64,000 bases of DNA. Source: Microbacterium testaceum StLB037 (GTDB lineage: Bacteria > Actinomycetota > Actinomycetes > Actinomycetales > Microbacteriaceae). The first letter of the stretch is position 1. Every line of letters starts with the position of its first letter. Location of the stretch: the NCBI RefSeq assembly GCF_008763945.1, contig NZ_VTQH01000001.1, positions 519,441 to 583,440 on the forward strand, given 5' to 3'. The position numbers and the translations under genes are program-made. The notes under the pieces are model-generated. The model did no database searches. It was not told the DNA's origin and was given only the letters and a program-made list of their open reading frames with translations. This document shows, in pieces, positions 42,539-51,963 of this stretch.

Positions 42539-44368
42539 GTGAGCACTCAGACCGCTTCGGACTCGATCGTCAAGGACGGCGTCCACTACCACCAGTTCGA
42601 CGTCGTCATCGTCGGCGCCGGCGGCGCCGGCATGCGCGCGGCCATCGAGGCCGGCCCCGGCGCGAAGACCGCCGTCATCTCCAAGCTCTACCCCACGCGT
42701 TCGCACACCGGTGCGGCGCAGGGCGGCATGGCCGCGGCCCTCGCCAACGTCGAAGAGGACTCCTGGGAGTGGCACACCTTCGACACCATCAAGGGCGGCG
42801 ACTACCTCGTCGATCAGGATGCCGCGGAGATCCTCGCCAAAGAGGCCATCGACGCCGTCATCGACCTCGAGAACATGGGCCTGCCGTTCAACCGCACGCC
42901 CGAGGGCAAGATCGACCAGCGCCGCTTCGGCGGGCACACCGCCGACCACGGTAAGACCCCCGTGCGCCGCGCGTGCTACGCCGCCGACCGCACCGGCCAC
43001 ATGATCCTGCAGACGCTGTTCCAGAACTGCGTCAAGCTCGGCATCAACTTCTTCAACGAGTTCTACGTGCTCGACCTCGTCACCGTGAAGGACGCCGCGG
43101 GCAAGACGCAGGTCGCCGGTGTCGTCGCCTACGACCTGGCCACGGGCGAGCTGCACGTGTTCCAGTCGAAGGCCGTCATCTTCGCGACCGGCGGCTTCGG
43201 CAAGATCTTCAAGACCACCTCCAACGCCCACACCCTCACCGGTGACGGCGTCGGCATCGTGTGGCGCAAGGGACTGCCGCTGGAGGACATGGAGTTCTTC
43301 CAGTTCCACCCGACCGGCCTCGCCGGTCTCGGCATCCTGTTGACCGAGGGTGCACGCGGTGAGGGCGCGATCCTGCGCAACGCCAGCGGTGAGCGCTTCA
43401 TGGAGCGCTACGCCCCGACCATCAAAGACCTCGCGCCCCGCGACATCGTCGCCCGCTGCATGGTTCAAGAGGTCGCCGAGGGCCGCGGTGCCGGCCCCCA
43501 CCGCGACTACGTGCTGCTGGACTGCACGCACCTGGGCGCCGAGGTGCTCGAGACCAAGCTCCCCGACATCACCGAGTTCGCCCGCACGTACCTGGGCGTC
43601 GACCCGGTGGTCGAGCCGGTGCCGGTCATGCCGACCGCGCACTACGCCATGGGCGGCATCCCCACCAACATCAAGGCAGAGGTCCTCGCCGACAACGACA
43701 CCGTCGTCCCCGGTCTGTACGCCGCCGGCGAGTGCGCGTGCGTCTCTGTGCACGGCTCGAACCGCCTCGGCACCAACTCGCTGCTCGACATCAACGTCTT
43801 CGGCAAGCGCGCCGGCCGCAACGCCGTCGAGTACGTCAAGACCGCCGACTTCGTGCCGCTGCCCGAAGACCCCGCCGCCGAGGTGCGTGGCCTCATCGAG
43901 AGCTTGCGCAACAACAGCGGCACCGAGCGCATCGCGGTCCTCCGCAAGACGCTGCAGGACGAGATGGACAAGGGCGCGCAGGTCTTCCGCACGCACGAGT
44001 CCCTCGCCCACGTCATGGACGTGATCGCCGACCTGCGCGAGCGCTATAAGAACATCCACGTCGACGACAAGGGCAAGCGCTTCAACACCGACCTGCTCGA
44101 GGCCGTCGAGCTGGGCTTCCTGCTCGACCTCGCCGAGGTCGTCGTCTACTCGGCGCAGAACCGCGAAGAGAGCCGTGGCGGTCACATGCGCGACGACTTC
44201 CCCACGCGCGACGACGAGAACTACATGCAGCACACGATGGCGTACCTGTCGGGAGACCCCCACTCGTCGCACCCGGCCGACCACATCGAACTCGGCTGGA
44301 AGCCCGTCGTGTTCACCAAGAACGAGGCCGGGGAGCTGCGCTACCCGCCGCTGGAGAGGAAGTACTGA
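42539..44368 (+). CDS. sdhA: succinate dehydrogenase flavoprotein subunit
   Basis: 609 residues from GTG. FAD-binding [17 protein letters not shown] at the N-terminus, the covalent-FAD histidine His56 in [10 protein letters not shown], the active-site FHPTGL, and [10 protein letters not shown]. Arg/His of the catalytic site lie in [13 protein letters not shown]-terminal helical domain ends ...ERKY. Oxidises succinate to fumarate. Confidence 0.96.
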   Translation: MSTQTASDSIVKDGVHYHQFDVVIVGAGGAGMRAAIEAGPGAKTAVISKLYPTRSHTGAAQGGMAAALANVEEDSWEWHTFDTIKGGDYLVDQDAAEILAKEAIDAVIDLENMGLPFNRTPEGKIDQRRFGGHTADHGKTPVRRACYAADRTGHMILQTLFQNCVKLGINFFNEFYVLDLVTVKDAAGKTQVAGVVAYDLATGELHVFQSKAVIFATGGFGKIFKTTSNAHTLTGDGVGIVWRKGLPLEDMEFFQFHPTGLAGLGILLTEGARGEGAILRNASGERFMERYAPTIKDLAPRDIVARCMVQEVAEGRGAGPHRDYVLLDCTHLGAEVLETKLPDITEFARTYLGVDPVVEPVPVMPTAHYAMGGIPTNIKAEVLADNDTVVPGLYAAGECACVSVHGSNRLGTNSLLDINVFGKRAGRNAVEYVKTADFVPLPEDPAAEVRGLIESLRNNSGTERIAVLRKTLQDEMDKGAQVFRTHESLAHVMDVIADLRERYKNIHVDDKGKRFNTDLLEAVELGFLLDLAEVVVYSAQNREESRGGHMRDDFPTRDDENYMQHTMAYLSGDPHSSHPADHIELGWKPVVFTKNEAGELRYPPLERKY

Positions 44369-44369
44369 G

Positions 44370-45155
44370 ATGGCATCCACCGTCATCGAGCAGGTCGATA
44401 CCTCGGAAGAGGTCGAGCAGACTCCCGAGGACACCGGCATCCAGTCGTTCCTCGTCACCTTCAACATCCGCCGCTTCGACCCCGAGGTCGACGACGAGCC
44501 GCGCTGGGTCGACTACGACGTGGAGCTGTACTCCACCGACCGCGTGCTCGACGCCCTGCACAAGATCAAGTGGGAGGTCGACGGCTCGCTGTCGTTCCGC
44601 CGCTCGTGCGCGCACGGCATCTGCGGTTCCGACGCGATGCGCATCAACGGCCGCAACCGCCTGGCCTGCAAGACGCTGATCAAGGATCTCGACATCTCGC
44701 AGCCGATCTACGTCGAGGCGATCAAGGGCCTGCCCCTCGAGAAGGACCTCATCGTCGACATGGAGCCGTTCTTCGCCTCCTACCGCGAGGTGCAGCCCTT
44801 CCTCATCTCGAACTCGAAGCCCGAGGCCGGCAAGGAGCGCGTGCAGTCGATCGTCGACCGCGAGGTCTTCGACGACACCACCAAGTGCATCCTGTGCGCC
44901 GCGTGCACCTCGTCGTGCCCCGTGTTCTGGACCGACGGGCAGTACTTCGGCCCGGCCGCGATCGTCAACGCGCACCGCTTCATCTTCGACTCGCGCGACG
45001 ACGCGGGCGATGTGCGCCTCGACATCCTCAACGACAAAGAGGGCGTGTGGCGCTGCCGCACCACCTTCAACTGCACCGAGGCATGCCCCCGCGGCATCGA
45101 GGTCACAAAGGCCATCGCCGAGGTCAAGCAGGCCGTCCTGCGCGGCGGTCGCTGA
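44370..45155 (+). CDS. sdhB: succinate dehydrogenase iron-sulfur subunit
   Basis: 261 residues. N-terminal ferredoxin domain with SCAHGICGSDAM and LACKT for the [2Fe-2S] cluster, C-terminal domain with CILCAACTSSCP and CTEACPRGIEV for the [4Fe-4S] and [3Fe-4S] clusters. Begins one base after the sdhA stop, with AGAGGAAG overlapping the end of sdhA. Confidence 0.96.
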   Translation: MASTVIEQVDTSEEVEQTPEDTGIQSFLVTFNIRRFDPEVDDEPRWVDYDVELYSTDRVLDALHKIKWEVDGSLSFRRSCAHGICGSDAMRINGRNRLACKTLIKDLDISQPIYVEAIKGLPLEKDLIVDMEPFFASYREVQPFLISNSKPEAGKERVQSIVDREVFDDTTKCILCAACTSSCPVFWTDGQYFGPAAIVNAHRFIFDSRDDAGDVRLDILNDKEGVWRCRTTFNCTEACPRGIEVTKAIAEVKQAVLRGGR

Positions 45156-45264
45156 CCCCACTCCCTCGAACGGCGGGTGCGCTCCGGCGCCCCGCCGTTC
45201 GGCGTTCCCGGGGCGCGCCCGGTCTGCGGAGCTGTCGGCGCTCGAGGTCCCCTCCGTGCTCCCG

Positions 45265-45331
45265 CTCGCAGAGACACACGTTTCTCGCAGACCTCGCCCG
45301 GAAAGATGCGAGTTTCGCGTCGTTCTCCGAG
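45265..45331. repeat. 67-bp imperfect palindromic element
   Basis: Left arm 45265-45289 (starting CTCGCAGAGACAC) and right arm 45307-45331 match at 18 of 25 positions when folded. It sits in the 256-bp gap between sdhB and yihY. Same size as the other palindromic elements in the window, but a different sequence. Behind it a GGATGCC (45335) and a GGCATCC (45387) form an outer inverted pair. Confidence 0.55.
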
Positions 45332-45399
45332 ATTCCGGATGCCACGACCCCGCGCGACCCGCATCGGACGCGACGACGGGGCCCCGGCATCCGGTCATC

Positions 45400-45405
45400 T
45401 AGGCT
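45400..45405 (+). promoter_or_regulatory. -10 box of yihY (leaderless)
   Basis: TAGGCT six bases before the GTG at 45412. Confidence 0.5.
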
Positions 45406-45411
45406 TTCCGG

Positions 45412-46611
45412 GTGACCGAGACCTCTGCCGATCCGCGTCCGCTGCCCGCGGTGCGCGCCGACGACACGTCTCTGCGCGAGCGGCTCGCGGAGGCGCAGAC
45501 CGCGGTTCGGGAGCGACTCGACCAGCCCCTCGCACGCGCGCAGCGCATCGCGCAGTGGTTCCCCATCCGGGTGTGGCGCCACTTCCTGCAGCACAACGGC
45601 TTCCTGCTGGCGGCGGGCATGAGCTACCAGGGCCTGTTCGCGGTGTTCTCCGCGCTGTACCTCGCCTTCGCGGGCGTCGGGATCTGGTTGGGCGGCAGCA
45701 GGGCCGCCGTCGACGGACTCATCCGCATCGTCAACAGCTACATCCCCGCGCTCATCAGCGAGAACGGGCTGGTCTCGCGCGAGCAGGTCGAAACCGCCAC
45801 GCAGGAGAGCGGGCGCCTGCTCACCATCACCGGCGTCGTGGCCGTCATCGTCGTCATCTGGACGGCGATCGGCTTCGTCACCTTCACGCGACGTGCTGTG
45901 CGCGACACCTTCGGCCTGCCGTTCGACACGCGCAACTACGTCATGCTCAAGGCCCGCGACTTCGTGGCGTCGGTGCTGTTCGGCATCTCGCTGCTCATCG
46001 GCGCGCTGCTCGGGTCGATCACGACGGGAGCCGTCGATCTCGTCTTCGGGCTCATCGGCTGGGACCGCGAGACGCTGGGATGGTCGGTGGGGGCCCGCGT
46101 CGTCTCGCTGGTCGTCGCTTTCGGGGTGAACACGGTGGCCCTCGCCTCGCTGTTCCGGTTCCTCACCGGGACGAGCCTCACCTGGCGGCGCACCTGGCCC
46201 GGTGCCGTGGTGGGCGCGACGGGGATGGTCGTGCTGCAGATCGGTGCGGGCTTCCTGTTCGTCTACTCGCCGTCCAACCCGCTGCTGTCGACGTTCACGG
46301 TGCTCATCGGCTTCCTGCTGTGGTTCCGCTTCATCGGCATCGTGATCCTCGTCTCGGCGGCCTGGATCGCCGTTGCCGCGGGCGATCGAGACGTCCCCCT
46401 GCGCTCGCCCGAAGACCGCCGGGCGATGGAGCAGGCCGCGCTCGTCATCGCCGCCCAGGTGGGTCTGCGCGAAGCCGAGAAGGCGCTCGCACTGTCGCGA
46501 TGGCCGTTGCGCTGGCGGGCGAAGCGCCGGGTGATCGCCGCCCGGAAGACCCTCGCGCGCGCCGAGGCCGACGTCCCCGCCCCGCGCCGGACGTCGCTGC
46601 TGCCCGACTGA
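45412..46611 (+). CDS. YihY/BrkB-family inner membrane protein
   Basis: 399 residues from GTG. A hydrophilic N-terminus (~55 residues) is followed by six membrane segments with the BrkB pattern: NGFLLAAGMSYQGLFAVFSALYLAF, the W-rich SLTWRRTWPGA, and LLWFRFIGIVILVSAAWIA. The C-terminal ~85 residues are cytoplasmic and basic. Function of the family is unsettled. It lies between sdhB and xthA. Confidence 0.85.
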   Translation: MTETSADPRPLPAVRADDTSLRERLAEAQTAVRERLDQPLARAQRIAQWFPIRVWRHFLQHNGFLLAAGMSYQGLFAVFSALYLAFAGVGIWLGGSRAAVDGLIRIVNSYIPALISENGLVSREQVETATQESGRLLTITGVVAVIVVIWTAIGFVTFTRRAVRDTFGLPFDTRNYVMLKARDFVASVLFGISLLIGALLGSITTGAVDLVFGLIGWDRETLGWSVGARVVSLVVAFGVNTVALASLFRFLTGTSLTWRRTWPGAVVGATGMVVLQIGAGFLFVYSPSNPLLSTFTVLIGFLLWFRFIGIVILVSAAWIAVAAGDRDVPLRSPEDRRAMEQAALVIAAQVGLREAEKALALSRWPLRWRAKRRVIAARKTLARAEADVPAPRRTSLLPD

Positions 46612-46685
46612 GCGGGTTCGATGTCTCCCGCGAGCCTCCCGCCGGTGCGCTCGGGGACGGCGGGCTCGATGTCGGAGGCCGCGGA

Positions 46686-46691
46686 TAGGCT
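46686..46691 (+). promoter_or_regulatory. -10 box of xthA (leaderless)
   Basis: TAGGCT six bases before the GTG at 46698, favouring that start over the in-frame GTG at 46710. Confidence 0.5.
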
Positions 46692-46697
46692 CGTCGG

Positions 46698-47546
46698 GTG
46701 GCTCGTTCCGTGCGTATCGTCTCCGTCAACGTCAATGGCATCCGTGCCGCCGTCCGCAAGGGCATGCTCGAATGGCTCGACGCCTCCGGCGCCGACATCG
46801 TCGCCCTGCAAGAGGTGCGGGCGACCGCAGAGCAGCTCGCCGAGGCCCTCCCCGGGTGGCAGATCGTCAACGACGAGGCCCTCGCGAAAGGGCGCGCGGG
46901 CGTGGCGATCATCAGTCGGCTGCCCGGAGTCGAGACCCGTACGCACCTCGGCCCCGAGCCGCTCGACGCATCCGGCCGCTGGATCGAGACCGACTTCGAC
47001 ATCGACGGCGAGGCCGTCACCATCGTCAGCGCCTACGTGCACAGCGGCGAGGTCGACACCCCCAAGCAGGACGCGAAGTGGCTGTTCCTCGACGCGATGG
47101 AGCGCCGCCTCGCCGAGTTGAGCGCCTCGACCGAGCTGGCCCTCGTCACGGGCGACCTGAACGTCGGCCACCGCGAACTCGACATCAAGAACTGGCGCGG
47201 CAACCGCAAGAACGCCGGGTTCCTGCCGCGCGAGCGTGCCTACTTCGACCGCTTCTTCGGCCCCGCGGGCGAGAAGGTCGAGGGCGTCGACGGCTCGATC
47301 GGCACTGGTCTCGGCTGGGTCGACGTGGGCCGGCGCGCGATGGGCGAGGTCGAGGGTCCGTACACGTTCTGGTCGATGCGCGGTAAGGCGTTCGACACCG
47401 ACAGTGGCTGGCGGATCGACTATCACGTCGCCACGCCCGCCCTCGCCGAGCGCGTGAGCGCGTACCGGGTCGACCGCGCCCCGTCGTACGACACCCGGTG
47501 GAGCGACCACTCCCCCGTGATCGTCGACTACACGCTGGGGCGCTGA
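46698..47546 (+). CDS. xthA: exodeoxyribonuclease III / AP endonuclease
   Basis: 282 residues. Endonuclease/exonuclease/phosphatase fold: SVNVNGIRAAVRKG, VALQEVRA with the metal glutamate, YVHSGEV, TGDLNVGHRELDIKN, RIDYHVATP and SDHSPVIVDY with the catalytic Asp-His. Acts in base-excision repair at abasic sites. Confidence 0.93.
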   Translation: MARSVRIVSVNVNGIRAAVRKGMLEWLDASGADIVALQEVRATAEQLAEALPGWQIVNDEALAKGRAGVAIISRLPGVETRTHLGPEPLDASGRWIETDFDIDGEAVTIVSAYVHSGEVDTPKQDAKWLFLDAMERRLAELSASTELALVTGDLNVGHRELDIKNWRGNRKNAGFLPRERAYFDRFFGPAGEKVEGVDGSIGTGLGWVDVGRRAMGEVEGPYTFWSMRGKAFDTDSGWRIDYHVATPALAERVSAYRVDRAPSYDTRWSDHSPVIVDYTLGR

Positions 47547-47630
47547 CGCCGGAGGCTCTCCGAGGGCGGCGGCGCGTCCGGCTGCAGGCGGGCGGCGCGC
47601 CGGCGGCGGGTGTGCGCCGCCGGCGCGGCC

Positions 47631-48647
<1,017 letters not shown>

Positions 48648-48663
48648 CCCTTCCGCTCTCCGG

Positions 48664-48694
48664 CGCCCGCACGACTCGCCGAGTCGTGCGGGCG
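48664..48694 (+). terminator. terminator hairpin of trpS
   Basis: CGCCCGCACGACTCG (48664-48678) and CGAGTCGTGCGGGCG (48680-48694) are perfect complements, forming a stem of about 13 pairs 17 bases after the stop, followed by TCGTCGTCC. The rest of the 446-bp gap to 49093 holds three palindromic elements and no gene. Confidence 0.7.
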
Positions 48695-48755
48695 TCGTCG
48701 TCCGTGCGGTGACCGATGTGTCCGGGGTGCCGGGGGCGTCGGGCGTCGGCACTTC

Positions 48756-48836
48756 GGCGTGCACAACTCCTGCAGATGCCGCTGGGGCGCCGCTCGAACC
48801 GACCCACACGCACGATGTGCAGGAGTTATGCGCGCC
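48756..48836. repeat. palindromic element family 2, copy a
   Basis: 81 bp. Left arm 48756-48774 and right arm 48818-48836 pair over 19 bp with two mismatches; both are built on AACTCCTGCA/TGCAGGAGTT. The interior differs from the other three copies. Confidence 0.88.
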
Positions 48837-48872
48837 GGGGCGGCGGCCGGGTGTCCGGTACCCACGCGCCCT

Positions 48873-48953
48873 GGCCCGCACAACTCCTGCAGATCAGGCC
48901 ATACGAGGGCCGACCCGGGCACCCACCGCGACATCGCAGGAGTTGTGCACGCC
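48873..48953. repeat. palindromic element family 2, copy b
   Basis: 81 bp, with arms 48873-48890 and 48936-48953 (CACAACTCCTGC / GCAGGAGTTGTG). The interior CATACGAGGGCCGACCCGGG is shared with copy c and recognisable in copy d. Confidence 0.88.
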
Positions 48954-48978
48954 GACCTGCGCCGGGCCCCCGCACCCC

Positions 48979-49060
48979 ACCGCGCACAACTCCTGCAGAT
49001 CAAGCCATACGAGGGCCGACCCCGGGCACCCACCGCGACATTGCAGGAGTTATGTACGCA
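48979..49060. repeat. palindromic element family 2, copy c
   Basis: 82 bp; nearly identical to copy b, with one inserted C and a few substitutions. It ends 33 bp before the stop of the nuclease gene. Confidence 0.88.
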
Positions 49061-49093
49061 CGGGAGGGGGTCGCGGCCGCTCCGACCGTCAGA

Positions 49094-49900
49094 TCAGCGC
49101 AGGAGTCGAGTCTTGAGCCCGGCGATCGCGGCTCGAACGCTGTCCGGCTTGTACAGGATCTCCTCCGCGATGAAGCGGAGGGTGAGGTAGCCCGCCGCCG
49201 CGGCAGCACGATCGCGGCGGCGATCCTCGCGCTGTGCGTCCCACGAGGAGTGGTGCGTCTTGCTGTCGCATTCGATGATCAGCCACTTCTCCACGACGAA
49301 GTCGACTCGACCGACGAGCGGGATGGAGACCTGTGCTTCCCAACACAGTCCGAGGCTGCGGAGCATGAGCCGGACCATCGTCTCCGGCCCGGACTCTGCG
49401 GAGGGATCGACGAGCCGCCGCAGAGATCGGAAGCGACGCGGCAGACGTCGAAAGACATCACCCACCTCGTTCTCCCGGATCAGCCCCGCGTACCACGCGC
49501 TGTCGAGGGATGCGACCAGGCTCCGTGGCGGCTGACACGAAGCGGATTGCACGAGCGCCTCGAGCAGAGGTGCACACGTCGCGCGTACCGCTGCCGAGCT
49601 CGAACGCCAGTGTCCTCGGACGTCAGGGCTGCGCGCCGGGAGGCGGCTGGCGTCACGCTCGAACTGCACGTGCAGATGGTCGGCATCGTGAGCGAAGACG
49701 CCTCGTGCTCTGAGCAGGGAGAGGCAGTCGAGCCGACCTCCGTACCCGACCGCACACACCACGTCCTTCGGCGAATCGGCCGGCAGGTAGTGGTCGCGGC
49801 GGGGGCGGAGCAGCTGTCCGGCCGCGACGGCCCTCGCGATGTGTGCGCGCGTGAGGCCTTGAGCACGGAGGTCGCGGGAGGAAGCGGAAACGGCGGACAT
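49094..49900 (-). CDS. winged-helix / DUF559 (Vsr-like) endonuclease-fold protein
   Basis: 268 residues from ATG 49900. The N-terminus (LRAQGLTRAHIARAVAAGQLLRPRRDHYL) is a short AbiEi-like winged helix. The middle has SLVASLDSAWY, matching the position of a similar stretch in the protein at 14649. The C-terminal ~100 residues are a DUF559/Vsr-type nuclease domain: GRVDFVVEKWLIIECDSKTHH, then REDRRRDRAAAAAGYLTLRF, with the Asp, Glu-x-Asp and His-His of the family. It is the same plan as 14649-15602 but clearly divergent in sequence. It stands alone between three palindromic elements on one side and one on the other. Activity not proven. Confidence 0.8.
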   Translation of the reverse strand: MSAVSASSRDLRAQGLTRAHIARAVAAGQLLRPRRDHYLPADSPKDVVCAVGYGGRLDCLSLLRARGVFAHDADHLHVQFERDASRLPARSPDVRGHWRSSSAAVRATCAPLLEALVQSASCQPPRSLVASLDSAWYAGLIRENEVGDVFRRLPRRFRSLRRLVDPSAESGPETMVRLMLRSLGLCWEAQVSIPLVGRVDFVVEKWLIIECDSKTHHSSWDAQREDRRRDRAAAAAGYLTLRFIAEEILYKPDSVRAAIAGLKTRLLR

Positions 49901-49975
49901 GGGTCGAGACTTCCGCCTCGAAGGGGGCACGAACGGGCGGGAAAGACATCTGGGGATAACTCGTCTGCATGAACG

Positions 49976-50056
49976 ACCGTGCGCAACTCCTGCAGATCTG
50001 GGCGCATGAGGGCTCATCCGGGCGGCGATCGCGGGATTGCAGGAGTTGTGCCCGAT
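49976..50056. repeat. palindromic element family 2, copy d
   Basis: 81 bp on the 5' side of the nuclease gene. The inverted arms carry GCAACTCCTGCA (49983-49994) and TGCAGGAGTTG (50038-50048). Interior CATGAGGGCTCATCCGGGC aligns with copies b and c. Same orientation as the other copies. Confidence 0.85.
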
Positions 50057-50074
50057 GCCGGGCGCGGCCGCGGG

Positions 50075-50080
50075 TAGCGT
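50075..50080 (+). promoter_or_regulatory. -10 box of the GNAT gene (leaderless)
   Basis: TAGCGT six bases before the ATG at 50087. Confidence 0.5.
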
Positions 50081-50086
50081 GGCGGA

Positions 50087-50644
50087 ATGGAACCGGAGAT
50101 CCTGCGGACCACCCGTCTCGAGCTGTCGGCCCCGCACGAGGGAGACATCGCCGCGATCCACGCAGAGTGCCAGGATGCCGACATCCAACGCTTCACGACG
50201 GTCCCCTCGCCATACCTCCCCGCCGACGCCGAGGCCTTCGTCGAGCTGACGCGCGGCTGGTGGGCCGAGGGGTCGGAGGCGACCTGGGCGATCCGCCTCG
50301 AGGGGAGTCTGGTCGGCATGGCGGGGCTCGCGAAGCTGCCGAGCGGCGGCCCGGAGCTCGGGTACTGGGTGTCGGCGCACGTTCGAGGGCAGGGTGTCGC
50401 GACCGAGGCGGCCCGCGCCGTCGTCGACTGGGGCTTCGCCGAGGACCGGCCCGCTGTGCAGCGCATCGAGTGGCGCGCGGTCGTCGGCAACGTCGGGTCG
50501 GCTCGCGTGGCCCGAGCGCTGGGCTTCCGCTACGAGGGACTGCTGCGGCAAGCGGGCGTCAACTCGCTCGGGCGCTCCGACATGTGGGTGGGCGGGCTGT
50601 TGCGCACCGACGACCGCGACCCGCAGCCCTGGCCCGTCCTCTAG
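50087..50644 (+). CDS. GNAT-family N-acetyltransferase (RimJ/RimL type)
   Basis: 185 residues. LRTTRLELSAPHEGDIAAI is the RimJ/RimL-type start; LGYWVSAHVRGQGVATEAARAVVDWGF contains the acetyl-CoA loop (R-x-x-G-x-A), and NVGSARVARALGFRYEGLLR closes the domain. Acceptor substrate unknown. Confidence 0.87.
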   Translation: MEPEILRTTRLELSAPHEGDIAAIHAECQDADIQRFTTVPSPYLPADAEAFVELTRGWWAEGSEATWAIRLEGSLVGMAGLAKLPSGGPELGYWVSAHVRGQGVATEAARAVVDWGFAEDRPAVQRIEWRAVVGNVGSARVARALGFRYEGLLRQAGVNSLGRSDMWVGGLLRTDDRDPQPWPVL

Positions 50645-50696
50645 GCCGGATGCAAGGCCCCGACCCGATGTCGGAGGTCGGTGGCACCATGGGCCC

Positions 50697-51560
50697 ATGC
50701 CGGAGATGCCAGAAGTCGAAGGGCTCGTCGAGTTCCTGCGTGGGCGAGTGGCGGGACTGCGCGTCGACAAAGCCACCGTGTCGGCGATCAACGCTCTCAA
50801 GACGTACGACCCGCCCCTGACCGACCTCATCGGGGCGCAGGTCGTCGCCGTCGACCGGCATGGCAAGTTCGTCGATCTGGCGACCGACGGCGGGATCCAT
50901 CTCGTGTTCCACCTCGCCAAGGCGGGGTGGCTGCGGTGGTACGACGCGCTTCCGGCCACGCTCATCAAGCCCGGGAAGACGCCTATCGCACTGCGCGTCG
51001 GGTTCGACGACGGCTCGGGCTTCGACCTCACCGAGGCGGGCACCAAGAAGTCGCTGGCGGTGTACGCGGTGACCGACCCCGCGGAGGTGCCCGGTATCGC
51101 CCGTCTCGGTCCCGACCCCCTGGGTGACGAGTTCGGTCGCACAGAGTTCGGGGCGCTGCTCGCCGGGCGTCGTACCCAGATCAAGGGCGTCCTCCGAGAT
51201 CAATCGATCATCGCCGGCGTCGGCAACGCCTACTCCGACGAGATCCTCCACGCGGCCAAGATGTCGCCCTACGCCCTGGCTGCGAATCTGTCCGACGCCG
51301 AGGTCGATCATCTCTTCACCGCGATGACGACCACCCTGACCGAGGCGGTCGCCGCAGCCCGGGGCAAGCCGCCCGCCGAATTGAAAGACGCGAAGAGGCG
51401 GGGCATGCGGGTGCACGGGCGCCGCGGCGAAGCCTGTCCGGTGTGCGGTGACGAGGTGCGCAGCGTCTTCTTCGCCGACAACTCCCTCGAGTACTGCCCG
51501 ACCTGCCAGACGGGCGGCAAGCTGCTCGCCGACCGCCGCCTGTCCCGGCTGCTGAAGTGA
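50697..51560 (+). CDS. Fpg/Nei-family DNA glycosylase
   Basis: 287 residues. The N-terminal MPEMPEVEGL provides the catalytic proline and glutamate. KGVLRDQSIIAGVGNAYSDEILHAAKMSP is the helix-two-turn-helix, and CPVCGDEV...YCPTC is the C-terminal zinc finger. It excises oxidised bases and nicks the strand. The sequence looks closer to actinobacterial Nei1-like proteins than to classical MutM, but this is not certain. CACCAT six bases before the ATG is a weak leaderless -10 candidate. Confidence 0.88.
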   Translation: MPEMPEVEGLVEFLRGRVAGLRVDKATVSAINALKTYDPPLTDLIGAQVVAVDRHGKFVDLATDGGIHLVFHLAKAGWLRWYDALPATLIKPGKTPIALRVGFDDGSGFDLTEAGTKKSLAVYAVTDPAEVPGIARLGPDPLGDEFGRTEFGALLAGRRTQIKGVLRDQSIIAGVGNAYSDEILHAAKMSPYALAANLSDAEVDHLFTAMTTTLTEAVAAARGKPPAELKDAKRRGMRVHGRRGEACPVCGDEVRSVFFADNSLEYCPTCQTGGKLLADRRLSRLLK

Positions 51561-51760
51561 GGCTGGGTCGCCCACGGCCTCGGGCGGGCCCGGCGCGCGG
51601 CTGAGCCCGACGCGCGAGCCGCGGTACGCACGCGAGGCCGGACCGCCCGGACGGCCGACCCGCGAGGGCGTCGTGAATGCGCAAAAACAGGACGAAACGT
51701 CTCCGCGTGACAAGGAATGAAATCGCGCGACGCGCGTTGGATAGACTCCGAAGAGCAAAA

Positions 51761-51905
51761 CGTGCTCCGGGGTCGGTGAGAATCCGAACCGGCGGTGATA
51801 GTCCGCGAACCCTTCCCTCTCGGGGGTGGGGCTGATCCGGTGGAATTCCGGGACCGACGGTGATGCGAGGGGTTTCCGTCGCTAGTCCGGATAGGAGGCA
51901 GCACG
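51761..51905 (+). ncRNA. FMN riboswitch (RFN element)
   Basis: Conserved blocks are all present: GTGCTCCGGGGTCGGTGAG at the start, CCGAACCGGCGGTGATAGT, then a variable arm, CCGACGGTGATGCG, and the closing GTCCGGATAGGAGGCAGCAC. It lies 59 bp before the ribD start and would repress the rib operon when FMN is plentiful. TAGACT at 51742-51747 is a candidate -10 box. Confidence 0.95.
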
Positions 51906-51922
51906 GACGGCGCATTTGCGCT

Positions 51923-51953
51923 TTCCCGCTGGCCCTGCCCCGATCCGCGGGAA
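51923..51953 (+). promoter_or_regulatory. RBS-sequestering hairpin of the riboswitch
   Basis: TTCCCGC (51923-51929) pairs with GCGGGAA (51947-51953). The 3' arm contains most of the ribosome binding site GGGAAGGA of ribD, so the expression platform looks translational. Confidence 0.6.
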
Positions 51954-51963
51954 GGACAGGGAA

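Noticed and set aside
48756..49060. Regularly spaced palindromic repeats that look like a short CRISPR array
   Set aside because: The units are 81-82 bp with conserved interiors, gaps of 25-36 bp vary, and a fourth copy lies beyond a gene. No cas genes are near.
49094..51184. A 696-residue version of the DUF559 protein beginning far upstream
   Set aside because: The extension lies antisense to the GNAT and glycosylase genes and through palindrome copy d. ATG 49900 gives a normal domain start.
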